DNA of 64,000 nt, from positions 46,582,144 through 46,646,143 of the forward strand of contig JARCOQ010000003.1 of the NCBI GenBank assembly GCA_029207755.1, read 5' to 3'. Below, piece by piece: positions 10,801 to 23,256 of the stretch; position 1 is the stretch's first letter; the number at the start of each line of letters is the position of its first letter. The DNA comes from Chamaea fasciata (Eukaryota > Chordata > Aves > Passeriformes > Sylviidae). A program made the translations under genes and the position numbers. The notes below the pieces were generated by a model. That model ran no database searches. It saw only the letters and a program-made list of their open reading frames with translations, and had not been told where the DNA came from.

Positions 10801-13800
10801 CGGTGAAACACAAAGACTGCAAGATATCTGGGGATTATGTCCTCCAGCTGGATTACTTTCAAAGCCACGGTGGCCTCATGGTTAAATAGCACAGCTGCAA
10901 CACAGCTTCTGTCCCATCAACTGACCTAAATGTCGGGTGCAGGCAGATTCCAGACCAAGATAATCAGTTAAATTTAGCCCACAGGAACAAAGAGTGGGAG
11001 AAAGGCTGCAGTGGTTCTCTGTGAAATGTGTGAGGTATAGTTGGTGTGGGAACACTGAAGTGGGAATTATGTGAACTTTGCACTCAGGGCACGTGACACA
11101 ACAAGTAAGAGGCCAGACCTTTCAGCATTTTCAGAAAAAGCAAACAAAAACCTAAACAAGCTCTATTACTAAAATCACATACTGTTTTTCCAGGGGCAGG
11201 AAACACAGCCCTCTGATTTCTAGAGTCCACCTTCTTGCCAACTACAACTTCAAGCTTCAAGGAATAGTAGAACTGAAGGATTTCAAGAAAATGACAGAGA
11301 AACTCATTAAATCTTGCAACTAGTTCTTTCTCATCTGCGTTGCAGAAATGGCAACATTGCTGACACTTGGCATTTAAGCTTGAGTCTGAATGAGAAATAA
11401 CTCACAGGCAATTTCAGCTTTGAGGATTCAATTTTGGTCAAGTTATTAGCACCCACAATAGGGCCTCATAATCACCAGTGTAAAGGATAAACACCTCACA
11501 AAATGTCAGCTTGCAGGGGGATGGTTAGACAAAAATTATTGAGGGAAAACATCCAAATCTAGCAAATGTCTCAGTCCCTCATTTCTTTTTCTGGAAACAA
11601 GAATGAAAAGTCCCTTTTCCCTACTAGTCACACATTACAGACCTAAAAAATAAGCATCAAAGGAAAAGACAAGGGGTCCAGTGACTTTTCCTTCTGTGTA
11701 TCATGGAACCTAACCTGTCACCACTCTCCCTTTACTTGCAAACCCTAGGAAGTTTTTCAGTCTTTGAGCTGCTTTGGAGATCACACCCACTGCAATACTG
11801 CATAAGGATTTGGACAGACTTTCAGATTGGCAGGTCTGAAATGATTTAATCTTTATAGGCTGAAATTCCTACAAAATAACCAGTTGGGAGCAAACCTATA
11901 GTTCAGCATACAAATATTAACTTTCTAAAGAATTCTGCTGCATTACAGACAAAAGAACAAGAAGAGGAATACAATTTCCTACAGAAATTAAAAGACATTA
12001 GGTCTCCAGGTGCCATGCTGCAGTAAGTTTGATTTCATTAACTCATTGTCTTTGAAAAGTACTTTTTTTAGTACTTGAAAAATCTTGTGACCAAGCTCAG
12101 CAGTTCTGGATCATGCTCAAACTTCAGTCTTGGGAATTTTAAACAATGGTTACCATTTTTGTAATAAGCATTGGGAATTTCATAAATCTATTATCCAAAT
12201 CATATGTTACTTTAGCTATTTGTTCTGTGTATTGAGCAACACACAAAGCAATTCTTAAAAAAAATCTGCATGGTAACAAGAGACCACAAGTCATACCCTG
12301 CATTAGGTGAGCACAGGATCCAACCTGCAAACTGCAGTCACACTGGAATGAAGTCACTGCACTGACAGAACTGGAAACCTGGTTATATTCGTGATCACTG
12401 CACAATTCTTGGTATTAAATCATGGCTCAAGTTCCTTCTTCCCTGTTGTGTTGTTTAAGATCTGTATCTGCCAAGAATGGCATTCTCAGATACCTTCGAC
12501 ACTCTCAGTTGAAGTCAATGTAACAGTAACAGTGGGACTTTTTGCTGCGTAAGATCATTACACTTGAATAGAAATGGGGTATCTAGTAGACTTACTATTT
12601 CATGGTCTTGGTACTTGTTTCACCAAAATGAGGTATAAAACATCCAATCTGCTAACACTGGAGCTCCTGTCATGCCTGCAGTCCCTACAGTACCCTCTGT
12701 ACTCGGCTGCAAAGCTCGAAAGCAGGATCCCAGCTGCCTACCCAGCTATAGACTTGGCAGTGTTGTAAATTTTATCATGATTAGATCTGCAAAAGTATAA
12801 GAACCAGCAACTGATTTGAGTCGAATTTGTTGCAGTAGGAAGATGTGGGTGGACATAATTATTTTTCTCAAGGTGGCTGTCAAAATAGTAATTAAAAAAA
12901 TGCCACTAAAATCCCCTAAATTACCATGATGGAGTTAACAGGTGAGCAATGAAACCTTCTAAGGTTTATTTAGTGGTAATGCTTGGAATCATCAAGCTTT
13001 TAACTTCTGTTATTGACATCTAAAACATTTTGACAGCCATGCACAACAAGCTTTACAAATTCATGTTTTCTAACCCAAATTTACTATGTGAACCGAATGG
13101 ATTGATTTCCCTACAGTTTGGGAAGTTACAAACATTATTCGGAGCCTCTGAGACAGTTTCCCTTCAGTTAATTATCAGAGAAAGCACCTTTTCAGAGCAA
13201 ATTTATCCCCTGCCTGGCCTTTAAGATCATATTCAGCATTACTCAGATATTACATTTTATAATGCAAATTTAAGAATATAGAGGAAGAGACAGAAGAGTA
13301 GATGGCATGTCAAGGAATCATCTCTGAAGAAATTTCTTGAGGGAATTTTTCTAGATCAGTTACTTGCAGTTTGCCTGTATTTAGTGTTGTAAATAGGATT
13401 AGACGAAAGAGTTAGGGATTATGTGGGTAACAGTCTAGTTGGCAGAGAGACAAATTAATCACAAAAAAGCACCAGAAACTGCAGCACACACTGGGCTCAA
13501 TAGGTTCATGTTTGAACAGCTGCTCTCCATAACAAATTACCAGGATGCTCTTTCAATAATAAGTTTTTAAAAATTACCTTTCCTTTTCTTAGTATTGTTC
13601 CAACTTTTAAAAATTCATTTTACCAATTGGAGTTTTTAATAAGAAAAATCTGTATCTGTGGCAAATGAAGTCATTAACATACACATACAGGTCAGGCTGT
13701 ATTTGTGATGCAAAGTTAATGTTTGAACATGAACATGGCCAGCAACTTAAGAGAACTCCAATTATTCTGCTGACAAATTTAAATTAACAACAAGGAGATC

Positions 13801-14846
13801 TGTGCAATTACTTGGCATTTATAAATCAACACCATAAATATTAAATGCCTCTTGTAAGATGCTACAAAAGCATAATTTTAGTATGAATGGTTATGCTGCA
13901 CCACTTCAGAGTGAGAATTGGCATAGGAAAAAAGTAGGTTAGGATTAATCTGAGTTCTAGAATGTACATGCAAATAGGATTTTATCCTACTTATATTATT
14001 GCTGAATGGAAAGTGATACAAATGACATCTGAAAAGAAGGTGGAATAAAGAGAAAAACATGTTGCCTATATTTTTGTAGTATGCTCAGCTTAATTTGTCT
14101 ATCTATAGAAAGGCTGTTATTAATCTCTCTGAAATAACTCTCACTGAAATATGGCTTTCTTAGGACAGCAAAAAAACCCCATGCTATTAACCAATGGGTG
14201 GACTATAATTTTTAAAATCAAATAATTTTTCCCCTCACTGAAAAGTAATTCTGTAAATATACTTCTAGAAACATACCCTATATGCTTCATACCTAGGAAC
14301 ATTTTTTCCATTTTCCAATTTGTGAGGAATTTGAGAGCTATATGTCACCCTACTTCAGTTGTGTCAGATGCAGAAGTACTAGAATATTAGTGGAGATTTT
14401 CAAAATGATCCCCAGAAACCAATCAACCTGATGAAAGTCTGTGAATTTTACTTTCAGATCCTTTATTTATTTTTCTTTTTTATTTTTCTTCATTTCACTT
14501 TTCTCATAATATTTGACTAAATAAAATATATTGAACAGGCTTTGAATGAGTCAGTTTTATACCTGTTTAAAAGACAAACTGAGAGAAAAGTTCTTATATG
14601 AGTAGTTTGACCAGAAGTTGAACATGAATGGAAAAATATGCTTCATGTGAGTCTCTGTTAACTACATGAATATTTCCCTCAGCCTGTACATGAAAGTGGT
14701 GAACAATCTGGATGAATTAATTCTGAAAGGTGAGGAAAATTTTTGAAGGGGTCAAAAGCTGAAATGTATCAGGAAAAAAAAAAACCCAAAGCAAAAACCC
14801 AAGATTACTTACAAGTTATTGAAAAAATAAAGTAGCTCTCATTTAC
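7832..14846 (-). other. RGS7 intron (about 7 kb)
   Basis: This intron interrupts the Arg codon at the start of the RGS core. It holds no recognisable gene. A 127-codon open frame at 10411-10794 (minus) has a Ser/Leu/Cys-rich, domainless translation and is judged to be chance. A motif containing CAGCCATATG occurs twice with a related third copy around 8430-8475. The segment around 12500-12570 weakly resembles old sauropsid repeats (TTGAAGTCAATG followed by GTGGGAC). The rest is unique AT-rich sequence. Confidence 0.75.
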
Positions 14847-14972
14847 CTTAAATTTTCTGAACTGAATTCTGACTCCAAGAATTTCAGAAACTGCTCTCTT
14901 CCCACAGGGTCTTTCAAAGCTTCATCCATGCCAAATCCCCATCGTTTCACCCTCTGCTGTCCTGGCTCTTTG
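14847..14972 (-). CDS. RGS7: RGS7 exon: start of RGS domain
   Basis: This 126-base exon encodes [20 protein letters not shown] then [20 protein letters not shown] and L, with split codons at both edges, about human residues 319-361. It opens the RGS domain, the nine-helix bundle that stabilises the Galpha transition state. The Asn in SSENL corresponds to the switch-contacting Asn of the first conserved RGS loop (N88 in RGS4). The acceptor is TCTGTAG and the donor is AG|GTAAATG. The final Arg is split AG|G with the next exon. Confidence 0.97.
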
Positions 14973-15441
14973 CTACAGAAGGAAAAACAACAGACCTCAA
15001 AGTGAGCAATACTTCAGTATTCTAACAATCTGTGTTCATAATTTAGACTAAGTTCTAAAGTTCCACGGTTTTCTCACTTTTTAGAGTGCTCAAATCTGTG
15101 CAATGTTCAGCAATGAGAAAACTGTTAGTCCTTATACAGGATGAAGGTAATACACAGAAAAGTAAAGATTTCCAACCAGGAATGTTACCAGATTTTAAAA
15201 GTTGTCTTTTTTTTTTCACCATACTAGAGGTCTGAAAATTGGTTACTGTAACATTTCACACAGCTTTATTAATCTATAGCACTTCCCATCTTACAACACT
15301 GTAAAACTGGAAAAACCAAATGGACACTGCATTGCCCTTCTGCCTCAGTATTTTCCAGCAGTACCTCTGTCTGCAATCCTCACATTTCCAGAGAAGCATG
15401 TTATACTCCCTTACTTCCAAAGAAGAAATAAAATTATATAC
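14973..15441 (-). other. RGS7 intron (469 bases)
   Basis: This compact intron lies between the second GGL exon and the first RGS-domain exon. It ends in TCCTTCTGTAG at the 14972 acceptor. No repeat or coding potential is visible beyond a short T-run near 15207-15217. Confidence 0.85.
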
Positions 15442-15552
15442 CTTGCCTCCAGTTCCCAGAAAGTGGTATCATCTGATATCCAAGGGTTTGAGGGATCAGG
15501 GGGCACAAGAAAAGGATCATATTCCAAATACTGCTCTGTATAAGCTAATAGA
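15442..15552 (-). CDS. RGS7: RGS7 exon: GGL domain C-terminal half
   Basis: This 111-base exon encodes [20 protein letters not shown] then [16 protein letters not shown], with split Ser codons at both edges, about human residues 282-319. The SNPW motif is the GGL counterpart of the NPF motif near the end of conventional Ggamma subunits and is a recognisable hallmark of the domain. The acceptor is TTTCCTAG. The donor is GCAAG|GTATAT, which departs from the +5 G consensus. It joins in phase to the next exon, where CAAAGAG completes Ser then reads Lys-Glu. Confidence 0.95.
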
Positions 15553-17000
15553 CTAGGAAAACAAAAGCATCAAAGATTGTCATGTCAGGAGGAGAAGAAA
15601 CCTGATCAGGTTACCCCAGTTAACAAGTTACCCTGCATCAAGTGAACCATGGTAATTGTGTGTGCACACTCAGAAGGCAGCAACCAGCTCAGGGTGAAAT
15701 AGGTTTCCTCAAGCCGTTTGAGAGTGGACCACTGAAGAAGGAGGGGTGGCTCAGGTCAACCAAGAGTAGAAATAAAATAAGCTTTGCTAATACTTCCACA
15801 TAGCTCCATTTAGGGTTCCTTTAGACACTAATAAACTAGATCATACAACCTCTTCCATGCACATTTGTTTTCATAAAGGAACATGTTTTCTATCCCTCTG
15901 GTTTTAAACATCAGTTTCCTTAAAATCTTTCTAAAACACTGCATGTTACACAGGTTATATTTATTGGCCCTGCAGCTGCTAGTACTCTTTTTATTTTCTT
16001 TTAAATATAATGAATATTTTTATTATTTCCTAATCAAAGGACACTATTCCCAGGTTTATTTTTTCAAAAATAAATCAATTTTTTTCACAGTTTTTTTAAT
16101 CTTCTGGAATTGGTCGGACTCAGTTGCACACACTAAAAACTTCACATGTATTCTGGTAATTTACATCTCCCATTGTTCTTATTTCTGCTTGGTGTTTCCT
16201 TTGGCCTCATAATTTTGGTAAAATTATTGACAAGTGAGGACAACTATTCTTTCTTTACAATTCCTATTATATTTAGCATACACAATATTTTTATTGTTCA
16301 CCAAACAGAAAAATCTTAACCTGCTGTCTTTAAAAATAAACGTTTGTATGTATTTGCATAGGTATGCACACAAACGCATATATAACTAGACATATGTGCA
16401 CAAATGTTTATGAGAAGATGAAGAGCAATTTGTATTTGGTCTTATTTCCTTTACTAAGCCCTATGCATCTCAATTTTCTGCAGTGTTGGGCTTTTTGTTT
16501 TATTTGCTTTCTAAGCCCTTTCTGACAAATTTTGGTCTTACTTGGAGACAGATTCCTACTAGGTTACGTGTCTGGCCCAAACTGAGCCCAAACTCACTTT
16601 GTTCAAGCACTGACTGAGCTCCACACCAGCCAGTTCCCTTGCTTCATCAGTGACTGCCCTTTTGAAATAACAAAACAATAACCCCAGAACTATTGCCATT
16701 TAGCCTCCCTGCCAATGAAAGGTGAAACTTGTGATCACTTGGTCAGAGGCTCTTTCAGTGACTCAGGTTTATCAGAAATGTATCATGGGATATCTGGAAT
16801 ATTTTTTAGCACTAAAAGAACTTCATACTTCTCCACTTAAAGTAAACTCTCATCAGTTATCTCTATGACATTTGAGCTCCCATGTCTCTCTTTGAAGACC
16901 TATTTTCTGTGAATAGCTCTTTGAAGCTATTTCATACTGACATTTTTCCCAAAAGTTATCAGTCTAATTGAAAAAACAGAAAATGTGACAATATACGTAC
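15553..17000 (-). other. RGS7 intron (about 1.4 kb)
   Basis: This intron lies inside the GGL-coding region. On the + strand a 109-codon open frame at 15883-16212 is hydrophobic and Phe/Leu-rich, reflecting T-rich DNA rather than a protein family. No transposon was recognised. Confidence 0.8.
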
Positions 17001-17062
17001 CTCTCTGCAACTTTTGACATTTTTAATCTATGTCTGTCTAATTGCATTTGCCAGTGCTTAAT
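17001..17062 (-). CDS. RGS7: RGS7 exon: GGL domain, first helix
   Basis: This 62-base exon encodes IKHWQMQLDRHRLKMSKVAE then the first two bases of Ser, about human residues 262-282. It is the N-terminal helix of the Ggamma-like domain, which pairs with Gbeta5 as a coiled helix in the way conventional Ggamma pairs with Gbeta. The acceptor is TTGCAG and the donor is GTACGT. The AG left at the end is completed by T at the start of the next exon. Compared with human from memory it has Y to H, I to M and D to E changes, all conservative for helix packing. Confidence 0.95.
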
Positions 17063-17777
17063 CTGCAAGAAAGGAAGGCAAAGAGTTTTATGAGTAATTT
17101 ATTGCTTGACTCTATAACTTTTTTTATTAGGGCTGTAATTGAACCTTAATTTATCCTAGGGCATAGAAGAGAAATATATCTGAATTAAAACAACATTCAC
17201 CAGTGTAGCTCTAAAATAAATTGAAGCTTCCGTTAAAGAGAAAAGATCATACAAAGACAAAAAATGTGCCCAATAAAACATTTTCCCTACAGGTTCATCA
17301 ACAGAAATCCCATTAGCCTTTTTTTAGATTTTTGACGAGAACTAATATTTCTTCACACATTTACCTTCTCCAGATTCTAACATCTCAGGAAAGATTAACA
17401 AAGTTTTAACAGTAGATAAGTGTGTGAACCCATACATGCTCGCATGGAGTGGTAAGTACATCCCCAAGCTTCAAATCAGTGTTGAAAGAAGAGCAAGCTG
17501 CCTACAGCTGAAGGGGTTAATGGGCTTAGCTATGCAATCAACCCCACTGCCTTCAAGCGTTTAATGCATGATACAAAAAATTCAGGTTTTGTCTCATTAG
17601 TTTTGAGGAAGTCACATGCCTAAATCCATATACCTTGAGACAAGGAAAGGGTTTATTAAATGTTGGCAGCAGCTGTTTTGAATAACTTCACAGTTACAAT
17701 AATTTTTGGTTTTATACCTAAAAATTTATTTCCTGCAAAGTTGATTTAAAAGTACATTTTTTAGTTATGTTCCAAAC
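17063..17777 (-). other. RGS7 intron (715 bases)
   Basis: This short intron follows the weak GTTTGG donor and ends in TTTCTTGCAG at the 17062 acceptor. Nothing else was recognised inside it. Confidence 0.85.
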
Positions 17778-17876
17778 CTCTTGGTGTAGTTCATCTTCTG
17801 TGGGTGGCTTAGTCTCTGGCACTGGCGTGTGCGTAGGGCTGTGACTTCGAATGTCATTTTGTAAGCCATAGACAGA
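17778..17876 (-). CDS. RGS7: RGS7 exon: Ser/Thr-Pro linker and start of GGL
   Basis: This 99-base exon is 33 codons, phase 0 at both ends. It encodes SVYGLQNDIRSHSPTHTPVP then ETKPPTEDELHQE, about human residues 229-261. Several SP/TP dipeptides (HSP, THTP) make it a plausible proline-directed phosphorylation segment before the Ggamma-like domain; that is inference. The acceptor is GCATAG. The donor reads GAG|GTTTGG, weak at +3 to +5, but it gives the exact length expected from human RGS7 and joins in phase to the next exon. Differences from human by memory are T to V in the HTP repeat and QQQ to HQE at the end. Confidence 0.93.
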
Positions 17877-18948
17877 CTATGCAAAAAAACATGGAACAAT
17901 GAAACATGGTTGCTTTCAGGCAATGCTTTCTGCACACACTCATAGTAACTGTGATGGTTTAGTACATTGTGCTCAAGAAGCTAGCCAAGATCATCTTTCT
18001 ATAAAGAAACTGCAATAACCCATGCACTCAGATAAAATCATGCTCCTGCACGAGAGTGTAAATTAAAAACTCCCAAACTCCCACAATTCCGTAAAGCCAC
18101 ACAACAAAGGATCTACTTTTATTAGGTCTCTATATTAGCATCATAATAAACATGAGGAATGACACAGAGAGATGCTGTTACAGTAAGTGGAGATGACTGA
18201 TAGGTGGAATATCCTGAGAGGTACACTAACACATGAATTATTTGGAGGAATTCCAAAATTGCAATTTCTGTCTAGTAAATTACACTAATCTGGACCTTTC
18301 ACTACCATAAATAAGCCAAGGTAAACTTTCTCAAAATCCACTTTCCTTCTTAAAACTTACTTTTCTATACGTCAACATGCAAATATACCTTAAAGGAAGA
18401 ACTTTAAAGTCAGAGTCAATGTATATGGTTATGGTGCAAAGGATTTAAAAGTGTTGAGCCAATCCATCTGTACATCCCTAGAGAAGTGACACTCTAATTA
18501 CAACCTAATTTAGATAGAGCTGATTTCTTCCATTATTTCCAGTCATCCATTTTGGGCATAATTGTAAAGCAGAGATACCCTTTTCATTAAGACTAGGACA
18601 AGAATGGCTGTTAGAGTTCACGCTGAGTTTTAATTTTTTTTTTCCTTAATTACTGACAGAAACTTTTTAATATGCTTTATTCAATCTACTAAACAACATG
18701 ACTAAAAGATGCAAAAAATAATTTTATCTTCAAAATCTCTTTCTATTTCTCCAAAATCTTATGTGATAGCATTCAATTAGCATTAGCAAATTTGTTAATA
18801 CTAATTCAACTAAGAGCTTATGAAATATTAACATACGTTTGTGCATTTTTTCCTTGCAGTTGTAAGAAAAAAACGCTACAAGAAATGATGGAACTTCATT
18901 CTATAAATTTCCTCCACCTCCTGCTTTTGATATAATAACCATACTTAC
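17877..18948 (-). other. RGS7 intron (about 1.1 kb)
   Basis: This intron lies between two symmetric phase-0 linker exons. It is AT-rich with no recognisable repeat or coding signature. Its acceptor reads TTTGCATAG. Confidence 0.85.
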
Positions 18949-19023
18949 CTTTCTTGTTTTGTGTGGATTTCTCATTCTTGAAGATTTTTTGATATCCACT
19001 TCAGTAGTGTTTACACAGCCAGG
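18949..19023 (-). CDS. RGS7: RGS7 exon: basic linker between DHEX and GGL
   Basis: This 75-base exon is exactly 25 codons, phase 0 at both ends. It encodes PGCVNTTEVDIKKSSRMRNP then HKTRK, about human residues 204-228. It forms the flexible, Lys/Arg/Ser-rich linker before the GGL domain. The acceptor is TTAATAG and the donor is GTAAGT. This linker diverges between R7 members, so its match is among the strongest evidence that the gene is RGS7. A symmetric 75-base exon could be skipped without breaking frame; no evidence of that is visible in genomic sequence. Confidence 0.95.
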
Positions 19024-22000
19024 CTATTAAAAGAAAGGAAAGCAAAAGGCTAAATCTGTGAAGAAACTTCTCTGAGCTACTCCTCTTCAGTGTGCAAGAC
19101 TGAAAAATAAATTCCACACCATGAAATTAAATAAATTGCCAAGATAATGGAAACCAGTCAGTTTCTGCTTTGCTTTTGCGAAGGAAGTCATTCATTACAG
19201 TCTAGATATCCCTCTAAGGAGCATGGTTGACCTAATGAGACAAAATAAACAGAATTGTGCAATATTCACCTCAGCTGAGAACCTCAGGCTCACTTCAGGA
19301 GCATGTGGGTTTGGGTCAATTTTTAAGAAGCACCTTCTTTTAAAATTAAATAATAATGATAAAAAATATACCAGTATGGGGTTTGTTTCTTCAGAAAAGA
19401 AAGGAAAAAAAGCAAACCAAAACAACAAAACAGGCTTCTTCAGCCTAACCAGAAAACTGACAGTCTAAATAAAATTACTGTCAACACATCAGATTTGGGT
19501 TTCAGTGGTTCATTCTCACAATTCTGTGGCCTCCCAATGCACGCAAGTTCTCTAGTCTTTCCTAATTCATCTTCCTTTGACACTTACCTCTAAGTACAAA
19601 ATCTATGCGTCAATCTGTTTTTTACCCATTGCTGGAAACAAATAATAGTAAGTGTTTTGCTCTCAGATGAATTTTGTCTATTGATTTTAGAGGGATTACA
19701 TTTGACACTTAGTGGAAACTACAAAATCTGTTCTGTAGTGGGAGAAGATTTTTAGTGAAAGAAGGTAGGGTTTTTTTAATGGAAGTAGCTCGATATTGAA
19801 TTTACTTGCCCAACAGCCATGCTGGACTTATTATTGCTCTAAGGATACAACCTCTATCTTCTTATCATAATGAAAAATGCTTAATCTGAAAGTAAATATA
19901 ATAAGACAAATTTTTTAAAAATTCTTATATAGGCTAAGAATTTCTTATATATTGCTAAAAAAAATAGCTCGCAATAAACAGTGCAATGGTACTTTGGAAA
20001 ATATTCCAAACAACAGATCATTTTTTTAAAAATCCAGTATTTTTAAAAAATTTATAAATAAATAAGTTTCTATTTTAAAGTAATAAATTAATATGCATTT
20101 GATCATATAACATTTGAAGTAGAAACAGTTCCTCAATGCTAATGATAAAAATAGACAATATTCTTAAGGCTGCATCTGACACACTAGAATTGGGACAGTA
20201 CCCTTTGTGCTTCTGAACAAAAATGGGAGGTTTTCAACTCAGAAATAACTTGCAAATCTCAATGAGAAAGACAGGTTGAAAAATACAAAGTTCTGCGTGA
20301 TGCTCAATTTAAAGACAGAAAGCAATTTCCCAGGGCAGTATACTGAGATACAAAGTTTCAAAACCCCAAGTGCATCTACTTTAAGATTACAGCAGCAGCT
20401 GGCAGCGAAGAGGGCAAGGGGCTTTAAACAACATCAACGGCCTTTGAATGTAACAATTTGAATAGCTGGCACGCTTACATAAGGCACAAACTGTTATTTG
20501 TTCAGTTTTCAGTTATGGTTTGTTAAAAGCATGTCCTAAAAATGGAGAGGGGGAAAAAAAAAAAGCCATGAACCTCATCGGAAGCCTCTTATTTTTAAAG
20601 ATTTCAAGCCCACCAGCAGTAAATTGGTACGGACAGATCTTGCAACTTGCCTGGGTAACTTCCATGCCAGAATTATGCAGATTGATGCAAGGGGGACAAG
20701 AAATTCTGGGAGACTTTTAGAAATGAAACAAAGCTTTTGCGGGTTGCAGAGACCCAACCCAGTACTGACCTCCCACAGTACTTAGCGGATTCTTAGTGAC
20801 ACCTCGCTGTCTGAAACCTCTCTCACTGAAGTTGCTCAGGCAGGGGCACGCAGGAGAGGCTGTGGGGGGCGAAGCTGGACCAAGGTGAGACTGAAGAGAA
20901 GCTGACAGGAGAGCAGCCCCAGGAGGGCAGAGGCAGGGAGACACCACGAAGCTTCAGTGCAGAAGGGAAGGTGGATAAAGGGTGTATCAACTACTCTGAC
21001 AACCTGGGTAACAATGGGCGCTTAAGACATTTTATCACTACCTCTATACAATACCATTCACATAATTTGATTTAAATTATATGACTGGAAGTACCTAATG
21101 TAGTTTGGGACACAATTTATGTCTTCTCCTCAGCTGAAATATATTTATTAAATTATACTTGGTACAAGATGGGTTGTATTGCTTTTCTGACGCTGCCAAA
21201 TTTCATCTGTCAATATTTAGGAATAAATATCAAACATCTTTTCAATTAAAATAAACACAAAAAGTTGTGTTATATGAACATTTTTCTTAAATAACTCAGT
21301 CTTTGTGGGAAAACCTTTGCTGGACAACATTTAATTTCATTTGTATGTCCTCATTAACATAATAAATGTGTGTTTGAATACAATTATATCCAGCTGTGTT
21401 TTCTTTTTGTGTTGTTTTTTCAACTGTACTACCACAGTTCAAATAGTGAGATGCCTGTCAGAGTGCTCTGCTGCAAGAATCCCATTTAGTGTGTGGTATA
21501 TAATTTGCATACTAATACTGTAAATAGTTTTCAAACAGATTTCCTGGAAGACTTGAGAACACTTCTATATGTGTAAATAGAGGGCTTATTTCTTTCAGGG
21601 GTAATGTTCTGTGTGAAAATAATTTCCCCCAACATACACAGAGGAAAGCCTTGTGACCTTCTTGAAATTATCATGCAGTAAGATGCAGAATCTGGTCCTC
21701 ATCAAATTTTAAATATCTAGGTGAAAATCTGTCGTACATTCATTGTGGCTTTTTCATCCATCTATTAGCATGTTTTTATCTCAAAGTACAAATGCCCTTG
21801 TACTAATTTACATCAAAGGACAGGTCAGTCCAGTCGTGATAAATTCACTGTGGATATAAATGGATACAGATAAATAATATAAAAAATCCACATATAGAGT
21901 AATTTCAATCCCTACTTCAATTATTGGATAAGAATGTTAGTATGAATCGCAAGTAGCACCACTTTCTACTGATGCTGTCTAGGAGGATGCACACCAGGAT

Positions 22001-22989
22001 TCTACTATGAAACACAAAAGAAGGAAGAAGCCTTGTCTGTAAGCAGAGGAGGTACCAGAATGTACATGCTTTGATCTGGCTACCACCAGCATTTGAAGCA
22101 ATTACCTGAGAGTATGCTGAGTTAAAAAAAAATCCACTTGATATTAATGTTCTATCCCTGATAACTGTGGCAGCAGTGACTAAATTAATTAAGCCCTTCT
22201 AACAGTGCTACAGTGTATTAATTTTAGGAAACCTGTAAGAGCTCTTTGGAAGAATTAATTATTTACATAAAATGGCATGCCTGAGCCATGGTACATTTCC
22301 ATCCAAGCAGTGCAGAGTATGGAGTATTTATAGTCTGCTTGCTGTACAAAGTTGCACACTCCAAGTACCCTTTTTTATTGCCTGGCCATATAGCCCAAAT
22401 CAGCAGCTGTTGATGCCTTTTTTGTATAAAAATCTCTTTGCTATGATGCAATTCTTAAAAGTGCAAAACGCTCAACAGAGAGTAAATTAATACTTGTAAT
22501 TAGGTCAGCTGAAGTTTTGATGGCTTTTTTTTTTTCTTTCCTTCTCAAAGAAGATGTCAATTTAACTGTGAATCTACTTAAGCCAAAATAACCAGAAGTT
22601 TTCTTGTCTCTGAGACAAATATACCCCTGTATGTGGGAGGGAATAAGCTCGTGCATTCCGATAGGCTGGGAAGTGTCTGTCTGTATGGCTGCTCTGTAGG
22701 AAACGATCTGAAGGAGAAGCTGAACATGAGTCAGCACTATCTCTTTGCAGCAATGCAGACAAACCACGTACCCAGCTGCATTAGCAACAGCTTAGCCAGC
22801 AGGCAAAGTGTTTATTCCTTTCTACTCAGCATCACAAGGAAACTTCTGGAACACCAAGAATGCTTTTGAGCCCCACAAACAACACAAGAAATACATTACA
22901 AATGAGAAAATCCAGTTGAGGATCAGACTTGTTTTATGCTTGCAAAGGTGAAAGCTAAAGCCTTTTGTGCCTACAGGGGGGCTTAGAGA

Positions 22990-23256
22990 GAGAGACATTT
23001 TCCAAAGATGCACTGTGGAAGGACAGGAGACAGTAATCTGAAATTGCAGTAGAGGAATTTCCAGTCAGCTGTAAAGAAATATACTTCACAATAAAAGTAG
23101 GAGAGGCTGTGGAATGTCCATCCTTGGTGATTTTCAAAGCTCGTTTAACCCAAGAGCCTGGACAATCTTATTCACCTTAGAAATCAACACTGGTTTGAGC
23201 AGGAAGTTGGATTAGAAGACCTCCAGAGGTCCCTCTCAGCCTACACTTCTGTGGTG
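22990..23256 (+). mobile_element. CR1 LINE fragment, 3' end
   Basis: The stretch GAGAGGCTGTGGAATGTCC, then CCTTGGTGATTTTCAAAGC, then TTGGATTAGAAGACCTCCAG and AGGTCCCTCTCAGCCTAC follows the order and wording of the CR1 3' end as known from avian copies. It is truncated at its 5' side and lacks a clear terminal octamer-like repeat. Orientation is plus, antisense to RGS7. Divergence from the usual wording suggests an old copy. Boundaries are approximate. Confidence 0.85.

Noticed and set aside
12500..12570. Possible old repeat containing TTGAAGTCAATG and GTGGGAC
   Set aside because: Wording is suggestive of an ancient sauropsid repeat but the surrounding bases do not hold up over a useful length.
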